This document shows positions 1 to 8,638 of a stretch of DNA of 64,000 nucleotides, piece by piece; the stretch's first letter is position 1; every line of letters begins with the position of its first letter. Both the position numbers and the translations under genes were made by a program. Below the pieces are notes generated by a model. The model was not told where the DNA came from and did no database searches. It worked only from the letters and a program-made list of their open reading frames with translations. The DNA comes from Bacteroidales bacterium (GTDB lineage: Bacteria > Bacteroidota > Bacteroidia > Bacteroidales > P3), in the NCBI GenBank assembly GCA_017479705.1, contig JAFVCA010000005.1, positions 32,435-96,434 of the forward strand, in the 5' to 3' direction.

Positions 1-941
1 CTTTTGCCGACCCGGACAAGCTCTATGAGCAATTCCTTTCAAGCAGGAGGGTGGTTGCCGACAGGCTGGCAGCTGCCAATCCCGACGCCCGCTGTGACCA
101 ACTGATACACGACACAATGAGTGGCGAATACTTCCCCTTCGGTTATGGCCCCAACCAGCAGACTGTGTTGCTGACCAGTTTTCTTTCCACCTATCTGGGC
201 AAGGATGCCGCGAGCTATGGTTTCTCGCCTTTCATGGGTCTTCCGCTGCCCAATTGGTCCATCAATTACAATGGTCTGAACAAGGTGGCCTGGTTGAAGA
301 AGTGGTTTACCAACATCTCCCTGTCGCACAGATATTCTTCCACATACAGCATTGGCAATTACTACACCGATGCAGCCATCTCCGGGCGCGAGGGCTACGA
401 CTACGGCAAAGAGACGGTGCTGAATGGCAGCGACGACTTTGTGGCTCCGATGAGCATGGAGTCCGTGCAGATCAGTGAGCAGTTCAATCCCCTCATCAGG
501 CTTGCCGTGAGTATGACAAACAGTGTGCAGCTGAACCTGTCCGTGCAGCGCAACAGGACGTTGAGTCTAAGCTTCTCGAACAACCAGCTGACGGAAACCA
601 CCCGCCGTAGCATCACTTTCGGTGGTGGATACCGTTTCAAGGACGTGGCTTTCGACGTGAAGGTGGGAGAGAGTGTACAGCACCTGAAGAGCGACATCGT
701 CCTTCAGCTGAACCTCTCCTACAACAGCAACAAGACCCATATCCGCAAGATTAACCAGAATGTCAGTCAGGTGTCGTCGGGCAGCGAAGTGTGGATGGCT
801 GAGCTTTCGGCGGAGTATGCTCTCTCCACCTCGTTGACGTTGCGGGCTTTCTTCCAGACCAATATTAATAATCCCTATATCCGCAATGCCTACCCCAATT
901 CTACTACCAAGGGAGGAATAACGATTAGGTTTAGCTTCTAA
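1..941 (+). CDS. sprA: SprA, type IX secretion outer-membrane translocon (C-terminal part, truncated by window edge)
   Basis: The frame is open from base 3 with no start codon, so about 312 C-terminal residues are visible of a protein that normally exceeds 2000. SprA is the very large outer-membrane barrel through which T9SS cargo leaves the cell. The visible part has the SprA ending: a VVADRLAA...YFPFGYGPNQQ segment, a short tract equivalent to the last plug/periplasmic stretch, then alternating beta strands (SLSHRYSSTYSIGNY, LNLSVQRNRTLSLSFSNNQL) and an ITIRFSF terminus with a final aromatic, as in outer-membrane barrels. The T9SS sorting tail on the 44-51 kb gene shows that the same genome has cargo for this channel. 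A TPR gene follows 20 bp downstream on the same strand. Family call is firm; the missing N-terminus prevents any check of length. Confidence 0.85.
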   Translation, partial: FADPDKLYEQFLSSRRVVADRLAAANPDARCDQLIHDTMSGEYFPFGYGPNQQTVLLTSFLSTYLGKDAASYGFSPFMGLPLPNWSINYNGLNKVAWLKKWFTNISLSHRYSSTYSIGNYYTDAAISGREGYDYGKETVLNGSDDFVAPMSMESVQISEQFNPLIRLAVSMTNSVQLNLSVQRNRTLSLSFSNNQLTETTRRSITFGGGYRFKDVAFDVKVGESVQHLKSDIVLQLNLSYNSNKTHIRKINQNVSQVSSGSEVWMAELSAEYALSTSLTLRAFFQTNINNPYIRNAYPNSTTKGGITIRFSF

Positions 942-961
942 AAATGATAAATGACTAACGA

Positions 962-2263
962 ATGAAGATTGACCGTTTTAAAGACTATGACCCAGAGGTC
1001 CGCGACTTGGTTCTCCGCTTTGAGCGGCAGGGCGCGGGCGGCTACTCTTTCTTTGACGTGGATGAGCTGGAGGTTATTATGGATTACTATTTAGAGGTGT
1101 ACGACGATGAGGGACTGGAGTCGGCAGTGGCCTTTGGCGAGAGCCTTTTCCCCGGCAGCAGTGCTGTACGCTTGCGTAGGGCTCACCTGCTGAGCATCCG
1201 TGGCCAGTTTGACGAGGCGCTGGATATTTTGAGGGAGTTGGCACAGACGGAGCCGGACAATACGGACGTGAGTTATGCTATGGGTGCTGTGTACGGCATG
1301 ATGGGTCTGGCCCAGGAGGCGATAGACTGCTATCAGCGGGCCGCCAAGGACGGCTATGAGCTGGACATGGTTTATGGGAATATCGGCGACGAGTATTACA
1401 ACATGGGTAAGTTGGATGAGGCTGCCCGGTACTACCACAAAGCTGTGGAGGTGAACCCGGAGGAAAGCCGTTCGCTCTATAATCTGGCGTGTACGGAGGC
1501 GGAGCGTGGCAATGGCGAGTCAGCAGTGGGGTTTTTCAGAAATCTGGTTGAGAACAGGCCGTACAACAAGTGGGCCTGGTTCGGGCTGGGGCTGGTCTAC
1601 AGCCGATTGGGTCTGTATGAGTTGGGAGCCGATGCTTTTGAGTATGCACTGGCTATCGACAGCTCCCTTGTCGACGCTTATCTGGGCTTGGCGGACTGCT
1701 ATGCCAATATGGGAAAGCGGGAGCGTGCGGTGCTGACTTTGCGCGATGCGTTGGACTATACCGACGACCGGCCGTATATCTTCTTCTGTATAGGCTCGCT
1801 GTACAAGGAGGCGAATAATTACCACACTGCCACGGTCTACTTCCATGATGCGCTGAAGGAGGATCCCGCCTACTCGGCAGCTTGGCGTGAGTTGGGTGTC
1901 TGCAGCCAGATGATGGGCTACGGCGAGGAGGCTGCAACCTATTACCGCCGCGCCATAGACCTCGACCCCACGAGCGACGAGGCTTGGCTTTGTCTGGCAG
2001 ATTTGTATATGGATAATGAGCGCTGGTCGGATGCTTCGCAGTTGTTGGAGGGTGGCTATGCCGATGCCACCGACCCGGTGGCTTTTGCCGTGCGGCTGTG
2101 CTATTGCTACTACCGCCTTGGCAAGGATATCCGTATGATGGATTTCCTCACTTCCTCACATATCGACGCCCTTCAGCTGTATGGCGATTTGCTTGCAATG
2201 TGGCCGGCTCTTGCCGAGGATGGGGCATTGCTTGCTTTCATGTTGAGTTTTTCAAACAATTAA
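962..2263 (+). CDS. Tetratricopeptide-repeat protein
   Basis: A 433-residue protein with no signal peptide or membrane segment, so probably cytoplasmic. After an acidic N-terminal ~65 residues it holds about nine consecutive 34-residue TPR units (roughly residues 68-375). Typical helices are AMGAVYGMMGLAQEAIDCYQ and LGLADCYANMGKRERAVLTL. TPR arrays are protein-protein scaffolds, and no enzymatic domain is seen. It starts 20 bp after sprA on the same strand and is probably co-transcribed, so a role near secretion or envelope assembly is possible but is only inferred from position. The last ~55 residues are not TPR-like. The downstream gap to the DedA gene carries an AACACATT-type intergenic repeat. 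Confidence 0.8.
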   Translation: MKIDRFKDYDPEVRDLVLRFERQGAGGYSFFDVDELEVIMDYYLEVYDDEGLESAVAFGESLFPGSSAVRLRRAHLLSIRGQFDEALDILRELAQTEPDNTDVSYAMGAVYGMMGLAQEAIDCYQRAAKDGYELDMVYGNIGDEYYNMGKLDEAARYYHKAVEVNPEESRSLYNLACTEAERGNGESAVGFFRNLVENRPYNKWAWFGLGLVYSRLGLYELGADAFEYALAIDSSLVDAYLGLADCYANMGKRERAVLTLRDALDYTDDRPYIFFCIGSLYKEANNYHTATVYFHDALKEDPAYSAAWRELGVCSQMMGYGEEAATYYRRAIDLDPTSDEAWLCLADLYMDNERWSDASQLLEGGYADATDPVAFAVRLCYCYYRLGKDIRMMDFLTSSHIDALQLYGDLLAMWPALAEDGALLAFMLSFSNN

Positions 2264-2311
2264 AAATAATTAAAAACTGACTCGCGAATTAACACATTAA
2301 CACATTTATTT
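2264..2311 (+). repeat. Intergenic repeat module, short form
   Basis: Starts at the TPR stop codon with AT-rich tracts (AATAATTAAAAACTGACTCG), then carries the tandem octamer AACACATT twice, ending at the DedA start codon. Same family as the copies at 3053, 3358, 6320, 20990, 22655, 25236, 28141, 32761, 34137 and 41797. Confidence 0.6.
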
Positions 2312-3076
2312 ATGAGAAGATTATTGTTGCTTATATTGATGACGGTTGCTTGCTGGGGCGTGTCTGCACAGGTCCCAATGGAGCACCAAACGATTGCCGA
2401 GCAGGTGAACGGTGACGATAGTACGTCGACGGGCTTTGTGGCTGATGTGCTGACGTGGTACGATGCCCACATGAATTACACGACCGTCGGCCTGTTGATG
2501 GCTTTGGAGAGTTCGTTCATCCCCTTTCCGTCGGAGGTTGTGGTGCCGCCGGCGGTGTATGTGGCTTGCAATCCTGAATCGCGCAGCGGTATGGTGGTCT
2601 GGCTCATTGTGCTGATAGGCACTTTGGGAGCCTTGGTGGGTGCATACATCAACTATTTCCTGTCGCGCTGGTTGGGTAGGCCCATTGTTTATGCTTTTGC
2701 CGAGTGCCGTGTGGGACGGCTGTTGGGGCTGTCGAAGGAGAAGGTTCAGCGTGCGGAGACATATTTCAACGACCATGGGAATCTCTCCACGCTGGTGGGG
2801 CGTTTGATTCCGGTCATCCGCCAGCTGATTTCTATCCCGGCAGGCCTCTCGAAGATGAATCTGGGCATGTTTACACTCTTCACTTTTATCGGTGCAGGGG
2901 TGTGGAACACACTGCTGGCGGTCTTGGGATGGTTGGCTTATCAGGCTGCCGACCCGTCGGTGATTGTGAAGTATAGTCATCAACTTTCGATAGGCATAGT
3001 GGTGCTGCTGGCTGTGGTGGTGGTTTTTGTGGTGTTGAGAGCGCTGCGCCGAAAGAAATTGAAAAGTGAAAATTGA
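2312..3076 (+). CDS. DedA/VTT-domain membrane protein with an N-terminal signal-like extension
   Basis: A 254-residue DedA (SNARE-associated/VTT) family membrane protein. The family is implicated in lipid-carrier flipping and envelope homeostasis; substrates differ and cannot be read here. The core begins near residue 50 (YTTVGLLMALESSFIPFPSEVVVPPA) and includes the conserved re-entrant motif GRLIPVIRQLISIPAGLSKMN, then two further membrane segments and a basic tail. Unusually, the protein begins with MRRLLLLILMTVACWGVSAQ, a good cleavable signal peptide, followed by a ~25-residue acidic linker before the first DedA helix. The last codons (LKSEN, stop) lie inside an intergenic repeat module, so the C-terminal tail was partly written by the repeat. 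It lies between the TPR gene and a 51-residue membrane protein on the same strand. Confidence 0.85.
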   Translation: MRRLLLLILMTVACWGVSAQVPMEHQTIAEQVNGDDSTSTGFVADVLTWYDAHMNYTTVGLLMALESSFIPFPSEVVVPPAVYVACNPESRSGMVVWLIVLIGTLGALVGAYINYFLSRWLGRPIVYAFAECRVGRLLGLSKEKVQRAETYFNDHGNLSTLVGRLIPVIRQLISIPAGLSKMNLGMFTLFTFIGAGVWNTLLAVLGWLAYQAADPSVIVKYSHQLSIGIVVLLAVVVVFVVLRALRRKKLKSEN

Positions 3077-3201
3077 AAGCGGCGCACCGCCGCGGGTAAT
3101 AAAACTCACACATTAACACATTCAGAAAATTGAAAAGTGAAAATTGAAACGACTCACACATTAACACATTCAAGCATTAACACATTAACACATTCATTAA
3201 G
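3053..3201 (+). repeat. Intergenic repeat module with GC-rich hairpin and AACACATT octamers
   Basis: Overlaps the DedA stop. Order: AAATTGAAAAGTGAAAATTG, hairpin GCGGCG-CAC-CGCCGC (3079-3093), GGTAATAAAACTCACACATT, then two runs of tandem AACACATT separated by a second copy of the AATTGAAAAGTGAAAATTGA tract. It ends just before the 51-residue ORF. The reverse complement of this arrangement recurs at 25310-25420. Confidence 0.8.
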
Positions 3202-3357
3202 ATGGATGAGATGGACCAGAAGATAGCGTGGGCGCGATTGTTTATGCGCAAGGACAGGCCTCTGCCCAAACCGGGGTGCAGCTGGGCATTTTTTATCTTC
3301 CTCGGGCTGCTCACGGTGGGCTTGATAGTGATGTATCTGTTGTATAAAGGAGATTGA
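3202..3357 (+). CDS. Small single-pass membrane protein (51 residues)
   Basis: Starts MDEMDQKIAWARLFMRKD and ends VMYLLYKGD. An amphipathic, charged N-terminus of ~25 residues with LPKPGCSW is followed by one hydrophobic helix (AFFIFLGLLTVGLIVMYLLY), giving a one-helix protein with a cytosolic N-terminus. It is open between repeat modules and uses codons like its neighbours, and the ATG lies three bases after an AACACATTC repeat. It sits between the DedA gene and sufS. I do not recognise a family and assign no function; small membrane proteins of this form occur next to many Bacteroidales genes. It could be a chance ORF, but the clean hydrophobic segment and codon use argue for a real gene. 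Confidence 0.55.
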   Translation: MDEMDQKIAWARLFMRKDRPLPKPGCSWAFFIFLGLLTVGLIVMYLLYKGD

Positions 3358-3432
3358 AGAAATTGAAATACGACTCAAAAAATTAAAATTAATACCTGCG
3401 GAGGTTCTCCGCTCACGAATTAACACACTCAA
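3358..3432 (-). repeat. Intergenic repeat module, inverted copy
   Basis: Contains hairpin GCGGAG-GTT-CTCCGC (3398-3412) flanked by AAAATTAATACCT on the left and CACGAATTAACACA on the right. This is the reverse complement of the modules after the endonuclease (25248) and metK (41807). Ends two bases before the sufS start codon. Confidence 0.75.
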
Positions 3433-3433
3433 A

Positions 3434-4627
3434 ATGGATTTTCCTATTCTCGATACTAAGGTTTATAATCACCAGCTTGTCTATTTGGACAATGCAGCCA
3501 CGACTCAGAAGCCGCGCCAGGTGATTGATGTCTTGACAGGGTATTACCTCACGTTGAACAGCAATATCCACCGTGGAGCGCACTATCTGGCTGCTCAGGC
3601 CACGGAGCGTTATGAGAAGGTGCGCACGCAGGTGCAGCAGTTTATCAATGCCCGTAGCCGAAGCGAAATTGTCTTTACACGCGGCACCACGGAGAGCATC
3701 AATCTGGTGGCGTCGTCGTTTGGCCGGGCTTTCCTGCATGCGGGCGACGAGGTGATTGTCTCCGGCATGGAGCACCATTCCAACATCGTGCCGTGGCAGT
3801 TGGCGTGTGAGTTGGCAGGGGCAAGGCTGAGGGTGATTCCCTTCAGCGACGAGGGGGTGCTGGACATGGAGGCTTACGCCAAGCTGTTCAATGAGCACAC
3901 CAAGATGGTCGCCTGCACACATGTGTCAAACACACTGGGGACGGTGAACCCGGTGCAGAAGGTTGTGGAGATGGCGCACAGCCATGGTGTGCCAGTATTG
4001 ATAGATGGCGCACAGGCTGTGGCACACATGCCGGTGGATGTACAGCAGATAGGGTGCGACTTCTACTGCTTTTCCGGCCACAAGATGTATGCCCCAATGG
4101 GAGTAGGAGTCATGTACGGGCGCGAGGAGTTGCTGTCGCAGCTGCCACCGTACCAGGGAGGTGGCGAGATGATTAAGGATGTGACATTTGAAAAGACCAC
4201 TTATAATGAACTTCCATTCCGTTTTGAGGCGGGGACACCGTCGGTGGGCGATGTGTTGGGGCTGGGTGCTGCGATAGACTTCATGCAGCAGGAGGGCATT
4301 GGGAACATTGGTCGCCACGAGGAGGGCCTGATGCACTATGCCACAGAACGGTTGATGGCAGTGCCAGGCATGCGCCTGTTTGGCACGGCACCGCACAAAG
4401 CGGGAGTGATTTCATTCCTGCTGGGCGAGGCGCACCCCTACGACGTGGGCACGCTGCTGGATAAACTGGGCGTGGCGGTGCGAACAGGGCACCATTGTAC
4501 ACAGCCCATCATGGACCGCTACGGCATTCCCGGCACAGTGCGAGCCAGCTTTGCCTGCTACACCACGCGCGAGGATGTCGATGCCCTGGTCGACGCCCTG
4601 ATCCGCATAGCCCCGATGCTGATGTAA
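3434..4627 (+). CDS. sufS: SufS-type cysteine desulfurase
   Basis: A 397-residue PLP enzyme that takes sulfur from L-cysteine as a persulfide for Fe-S cluster assembly. Visible features are YLDNAATTQKP at the N-terminus, the PLP-lysine motif SGHKMYAPMGVGVMYG (the lysine follows SGH) and the SufS active-site cysteine in RTGHHCTQPIMDRYGIPGTVRAS. The SRS insertion typical of IscS is absent, as expected of the group II SufS/CsdA type. Length is normal (about 400). The rest of a suf operon is not adjacent: the upstream neighbour is a small membrane protein and the downstream one is recN. The start ATGGATTTTCC immediately follows a repeat module, so expression may depend on read-through from upstream. 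Confidence 0.92.
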   Translation: MDFPILDTKVYNHQLVYLDNAATTQKPRQVIDVLTGYYLTLNSNIHRGAHYLAAQATERYEKVRTQVQQFINARSRSEIVFTRGTTESINLVASSFGRAFLHAGDEVIVSGMEHHSNIVPWQLACELAGARLRVIPFSDEGVLDMEAYAKLFNEHTKMVACTHVSNTLGTVNPVQKVVEMAHSHGVPVLIDGAQAVAHMPVDVQQIGCDFYCFSGHKMYAPMGVGVMYGREELLSQLPPYQGGGEMIKDVTFEKTTYNELPFRFEAGTPSVGDVLGLGAAIDFMQQEGIGNIGRHEEGLMHYATERLMAVPGMRLFGTAPHKAGVISFLLGEAHPYDVGTLLDKLGVAVRTGHHCTQPIMDRYGIPGTVRASFACYTTREDVDALVDALIRIAPMLM

Positions 4628-4660
4628 AATATGTTTTGAGTAATTTACACATTAACGAAT

Positions 4661-6319
4661 ATGCTGAGAACGCTTCATGTTGAGAATTATGCACTGATAC
4701 GCGAGACGGACATCTCGTTTGCCGAGGGCTTTGTGGTCATCACGGGCGAGACGGGGGCGGGCAAGTCCATCCTGCTGGGAGCCTTGGGCCTTTTGCTGGG
4801 GCAGCGTGCAGACACGCAGGTGCTGTCCGACAAAGAGCGCAAGTGCGTGGTGGAGGCTGCGTTCGATATTGCTGAACTTGGGTTGGAACCGCTCTTTGCC
4901 CGCTATGATGCCGATTATGACGACATGCTCATCCTGCGCCGCGAGATTCTTCCCTCCGCCAAGAGCCGCGCTTTTGTCAACGATTCTCCCGCCAACCTAC
5001 AGTTCCTCAAAGAGCTTGGCCCCCATATCCTGGACATCCACTCTCAATACCAGACGCTCACGCTCACCGAGAGCACTTTCCAGACGCAGCTGTTGGACTC
5101 TTTTGCCAGCTCCTCGCCGCTGCCGGAGTATCAACAACTTTACCGCTCCTATTCATCTTTGAAACACGAGCTGGAACAACTCACCGCCCGCGACACGGAG
5201 AATAACAAAGTGCGCGACTATAATCTCTTCCTTTACGACGAGCTCAACGCGGCCCATCTGCAAGAAGAAGAACAGCAGGAGCTGGAGGAAGAAGCCCGCT
5301 TGCTGGAACATGCCGAGGGCATCAAGGAGGCTTTGGGCACAGTGGCGAACCTCTGCGACGGGCAGGAAGGCGACGGGGCCGTAGCCCGCCTCTCGGCCTC
5401 GCGCTCGGCGCTGTCGCATGTGGCTTCGTTCCACGAGGGCATAGAATCGCTTTACCAGCGTTTGGACTCGTGCCTTATCGAAATGCAGGATATACTGTCC
5501 GAGGTGGCCTCGCTCGACGACAAGATACAATACTCCGCCGAGCGGCAAGCCGCTGTGGCCGAACGGCTGGACCTTATCTACCGTTTGCAGAAGAAACACG
5601 GGGTGGACACCGTGACCGCCCTGTTGGAGATACAATCTCGCTTGGGCGAGCAACTGAAGGATGCCGAAAACCTCGACGACCTTATCCGCGACAAGATGGA
5701 GCAGGTCGACAAGGTCTTTGCGCAGATGCAGCAAGCTGCCGACCGCCTCACCCGGAGCCGCTCGGCGGCTGCCACCCTCCTCGAAAGCCAGCTGCTCCCT
5801 GTGCTTGCCACCCTCGGCATGGCCTCGGCTCGCATAGTGGCCGACATCGCTCCCGCTGCCGACTATGGCCCCATGGGTCACGACAATGTGCGGCTGCTTT
5901 TCAACGCCAACCAAGGCGGAACCCCGCGCCCGGTGGCCGATGTGGCCTCTGGCGGTGAGTTGGCGCGCCTCATGCTTGCCATCAAGTCGGTGGTGACGCA
6001 GCGCAGCCTCCTGCCCACCATCATTTTCGACGAGATTGACAGCGGCGTGTCAGGCGACATCTCTGTTGCTGTGGGCGACATCATGCGCCGCATGGCCGAC
6101 CACATGCAGGTTATAGCCATTTCGCATCTGCCCCAGATAGCTGCCAAGGCAACCCAGCACCTCAAAGTGGCCAAGGCCCTTGAGGGCGAGAACACCATCT
6201 CCCGCATCCGCCAGCTCTCGGCGGACGAGCGTGCGACCGAGATTGCCATCATGCTCTCCTCCAATCCTCCCACAGATGCAGCCCTCCAGACCGCTCGCGA
6301 GTTGATGCAGACAACCTGA
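4661..6319 (+). CDS. recN: DNA repair protein RecN
   Basis: A 552-residue SMC-like ATPase acting in double-strand break repair. Motifs in order: N-terminal MLRTLHVENYALIRETDISF; Walker A GETGAGKSILLGALG (near residue 30); the ILDIHSQYQTLTLT Q-loop region; a central coiled coil (about residues 150-370, rich in E/Q/L heptads); the ABC-type signature VASGGELARLMLAIKSV; Walker B PTIIFDEIDSGVSG; then HLPQIAAKATQHLKV. Length matches the family (about 550). It begins 33 bp after sufS, across a degenerate ACACATTAACG repeat fragment. No LexA-like operator is apparent, so regulation is not visible. Confidence 0.95.
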   Translation: MLRTLHVENYALIRETDISFAEGFVVITGETGAGKSILLGALGLLLGQRADTQVLSDKERKCVVEAAFDIAELGLEPLFARYDADYDDMLILRREILPSAKSRAFVNDSPANLQFLKELGPHILDIHSQYQTLTLTESTFQTQLLDSFASSSPLPEYQQLYRSYSSLKHELEQLTARDTENNKVRDYNLFLYDELNAAHLQEEEQQELEEEARLLEHAEGIKEALGTVANLCDGQEGDGAVARLSASRSALSHVASFHEGIESLYQRLDSCLIEMQDILSEVASLDDKIQYSAERQAAVAERLDLIYRLQKKHGVDTVTALLEIQSRLGEQLKDAENLDDLIRDKMEQVDKVFAQMQQAADRLTRSRSAAATLLESQLLPVLATLGMASARIVADIAPAADYGPMGHDNVRLLFNANQGGTPRPVADVASGGELARLMLAIKSVVTQRSLLPTIIFDEIDSGVSGDISVAVGDIMRRMADHMQVIAISHLPQIAAKATQHLKVAKALEGENTISRIRQLSADERATEIAIMLSSNPPTDAALQTARELMQTT

Positions 6320-6414
6320 GAAATTAAAAATTAATAATTAAAAATTAATAATTAGGAACATTCCCACATTCAAAATAGACTCACACATTAACACATTCCC
6401 ACATTCAAAAAATC
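6320..6414 (+). repeat. AT-rich intergenic repeat module without GC hairpin
   Basis: Between recN and the M23 peptidase: a doubled AATTAAAAATTAATAATTA unit followed by ACTCACACATTAACACATTC and CCCACATTCAAAA. The GCGG...CCGC hairpin found in other copies is missing. Confidence 0.65.
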
Positions 6415-8181
6415 ATGCTCATGCCTACCATACGCATTTTCCTGCTCCTCGCCATTGCGCTATACAACATGACGGCCTCGGCTCAGTCGCTGCAGCCTCC
6501 CAAGTTAGACAATCCGCTCCATCTGGACCCTGCTCCTTCCGGCACTTTTGCCGAAATACGCACCAACCACTTCCACAGCGGTATCGACCTCCGCATCGGG
6601 GGCGACGACGGTGTGGGCACACCCGTCTATTCCCCGGCCGACGGCTATGTGTCGCGCATCCGCATCTCCGCCTACGACGGAGGCAAGATGCTCTACATCA
6701 ACCATGCCGGCAATATCACCACCGTCTATCTGCACCTTGACGGCTACCACGGCGCTATAGCCACATACGTGCGCCGACTGCAGGCTGCGGGGCAATGCTA
6801 CACGTTAGACACCACCGTGGCCGAGGGACAGTTGCCCGTCAAGCGGGGCCAGCTCATAGCCTATGCCGGCAACAGTGGCATGAGCGGCGGTCCGCACCTC
6901 CACTACGAGGTTCGCAACACCCGCACCCAGCAAAGCCTCAACCCCCTCAACTACGGTATCACGCTGGTCGACGTGCAACCACCCACCCTTAAAGGCATCC
7001 GGCTGCTGCCCGCCGACAAAAAGAGCCGCATCAACAGCGGCAAAGCCCCCTATCAGGTAGACCTCAGCCAAAAAGCCTCCCGCATGGGCACTGCCCTCAA
7101 CCCCATCTCCGTCCTCGGCCGCTTCTATATCGGGGTCTGCGCCTCCGACCAGTCCGAAGGCTCCACGCAGAACAACGGCTACGAGCGCATAGACATCTGG
7201 GTCGACGGGCGCCCATTTTTCCAATACAAGATGGACATCATCACCTATTCCGACACCCGTGCCATCAATGCCCAGCTCGACTATGAGTATTACCTCGCCA
7301 CACGTAAACCCTACATCCTCACCCGCCGCTTGGAGGGCGACCCCGTGCGCCCCGCACGCACCTTTGGCGACGGCAGCGTCGGCTTCATTGCCACCGACAC
7401 CTCCCTGCACCGCATCACCGTTGCCGTCTCCGACTTCAACGGCAACCGTACTGCCCGCTCCTTCTATGTGCGCAACAGCTTGGAGACATTGGTCCCCATG
7501 CACGAGATTCCGGAACACCCGTCCTACCACCTCTTCTCCGACAGCATCACCATCCGCTGGCCATTCAGTGTCAGCCGGGGCGACTACCAGATTGACATGC
7601 CCGCGGGCATGGTCTACTACAACGACCTCATGCTCCATGGCATCTACAACGACCGCCGCTACATCTCACCCGTCTACACCGTCAAACCCTGGCGCAGCCC
7701 CTATCCGCCGCACCGCACCTGGCAGCTCCGTGTGCCGTTGGTTGTAGGCTACGAGCCGGAACAACTGGTGATCTGCTCCCTCAAAAACGACAAACTCTCC
7801 GCGCTCCCCACCCGCGTCATAGAGCGCAAGGTGGAGGGCAAACCCGGCCGATGGCTCGAAGCCGACGCGCGCGTCTTCGGCACCTTCGTGGTGGCTAACG
7901 ATGTCACGCCGCCCACCATCAAACCTCTCAACTTCAAGCCGGGCGGCAAAGTCTCTGCCCGTGTCTTGCGCATGAAGATGACCGACGACCTCTCCGGCGT
8001 GCGCGAATACCGCTGCTTCATCAACGGTGAGTGGGTGCTGGCCGAGTTCGACGGCAAATACTCCCTCCTCACCATCGACCTCAACCAGGTCGACAAATCC
8101 GTCACCAGTCTCGACCTCCGCCTCTTCCTCACCGACTGCTGCGGCAACGAGTCGGAACTCTCCTATCAACTGAGAAGGTAG
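6415..8181 (+). CDS. Secreted M23-family metallopeptidase (peptidoglycan endopeptidase type)
   Basis: About 588 residues with an N-terminal signal peptide (IFLLLAIALYNMTASAQS). The M23/LytM domain follows directly (about residues 35-180) and carries zinc-ligand motifs: HFHSGIDLR (H-x3-D) and GPHLHYEV (H-x-H), with YAGNSGMSGG between them. The remaining ~400 residues are beta-rich and have no second catalytic motif; they resemble the long C-terminal part of Bacteroidota M23 proteins. Predicted role is cleavage of peptidoglycan cross-links in the periplasm. Start is either MLMPTIRI or MPTIRI two codons later; neither has a clear ribosome site. It ends an apparent same-strand run that began with sprA and is followed by a terminator hairpin at 8206-8241. 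Confidence 0.87.
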   Translation: MLMPTIRIFLLLAIALYNMTASAQSLQPPKLDNPLHLDPAPSGTFAEIRTNHFHSGIDLRIGGDDGVGTPVYSPADGYVSRIRISAYDGGKMLYINHAGNITTVYLHLDGYHGAIATYVRRLQAAGQCYTLDTTVAEGQLPVKRGQLIAYAGNSGMSGGPHLHYEVRNTRTQQSLNPLNYGITLVDVQPPTLKGIRLLPADKKSRINSGKAPYQVDLSQKASRMGTALNPISVLGRFYIGVCASDQSEGSTQNNGYERIDIWVDGRPFFQYKMDIITYSDTRAINAQLDYEYYLATRKPYILTRRLEGDPVRPARTFGDGSVGFIATDTSLHRITVAVSDFNGNRTARSFYVRNSLETLVPMHEIPEHPSYHLFSDSITIRWPFSVSRGDYQIDMPAGMVYYNDLMLHGIYNDRRYISPVYTVKPWRSPYPPHRTWQLRVPLVVGYEPEQLVICSLKNDKLSALPTRVIERKVEGKPGRWLEADARVFGTFVVANDVTPPTIKPLNFKPGGKVSARVLRMKMTDDLSGVREYRCFINGEWVLAEFDGKYSLLTIDLNQVDKSVTSLDLRLFLTDCCGNESELSYQLRR

Positions 8182-8205
8182 TATTTGACAAATCAAAAAG
8201 GTGAA

Positions 8206-8241
8206 AGTGAAATAGATGTGCGTGCGTCTATTTCACTTTTT
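8206..8241 (+). terminator. Intrinsic terminator after the M23 peptidase gene
   Basis: Perfect 11-bp stem AGTGAAATAGA / TCTATTTCACT with a 10-nt loop followed by a run of T, 25 bp after the stop codon. Confidence 0.85.
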
Positions 8242-8246
8242 GCATT

Positions 8247-8399
8247 CAAGAACTTGGTGTATCTTTTCAATTAGTAAGAACTCGTAGGTTTCTCTTCCTC
8301 CTGCTCTTATTGGAAACCACCAGTCCCAATCACCCTCAAATATGTGGAAACTGTTTGGATTAGCATTTGCCTTACAGACTCTTGTGAATACCGTTCAGG
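8247..8399 (-). pseudogene. Possible gene remnant in an AT-rich gap
   Basis: The minus strand between about 8399 and 8247 reads as protein-like sequence without a start codon, bounded upstream by a stop: ...NSFHIFEGDWDWWFPIRAGG, then RETYEFLLIEKIHQVLECKK and a stop. Composition is lower in GC than the genes on either side. A second frame over 8307-8408 starts with ATG (MVKPERYSQESVRQ...) but ends within the same region, as would be expected if a frameshift split one gene. I cannot name a family. The rest of the gap (8400-8638) shows no convincing gene. This may equally be chance reading in a non-coding gap. Confidence 0.3.
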
Positions 8400-8638
8400 T
8401 TTTACCATTCAGGCTGCAAGGCGTTTTTTTGTTGCTTTTCTGTTCGCTGTAGGTTCGCTCTTTGTATGATAGTTCTTGCTCGTTTGGCAGATCATTTATC
8501 CAATGAAAGAGGAAGAAATATTAGAGAAATGTTAGAGAAGTGAGGAAGAAGGAGCGAAGGAAGGGTGGGAGAGGAGGCGTGGGTAGACAGCTGTGCGGTG
8601 CCGGATGGCAGTTGTGGGTGGGGCAGGAGGGCGGGTGG

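Noticed and set aside
3100-3200. CRISPR-like array (tandem AACACATT units)
   Set aside because: Units are 8 bp, adjacent and without unique spacers; no cas genes in the window.
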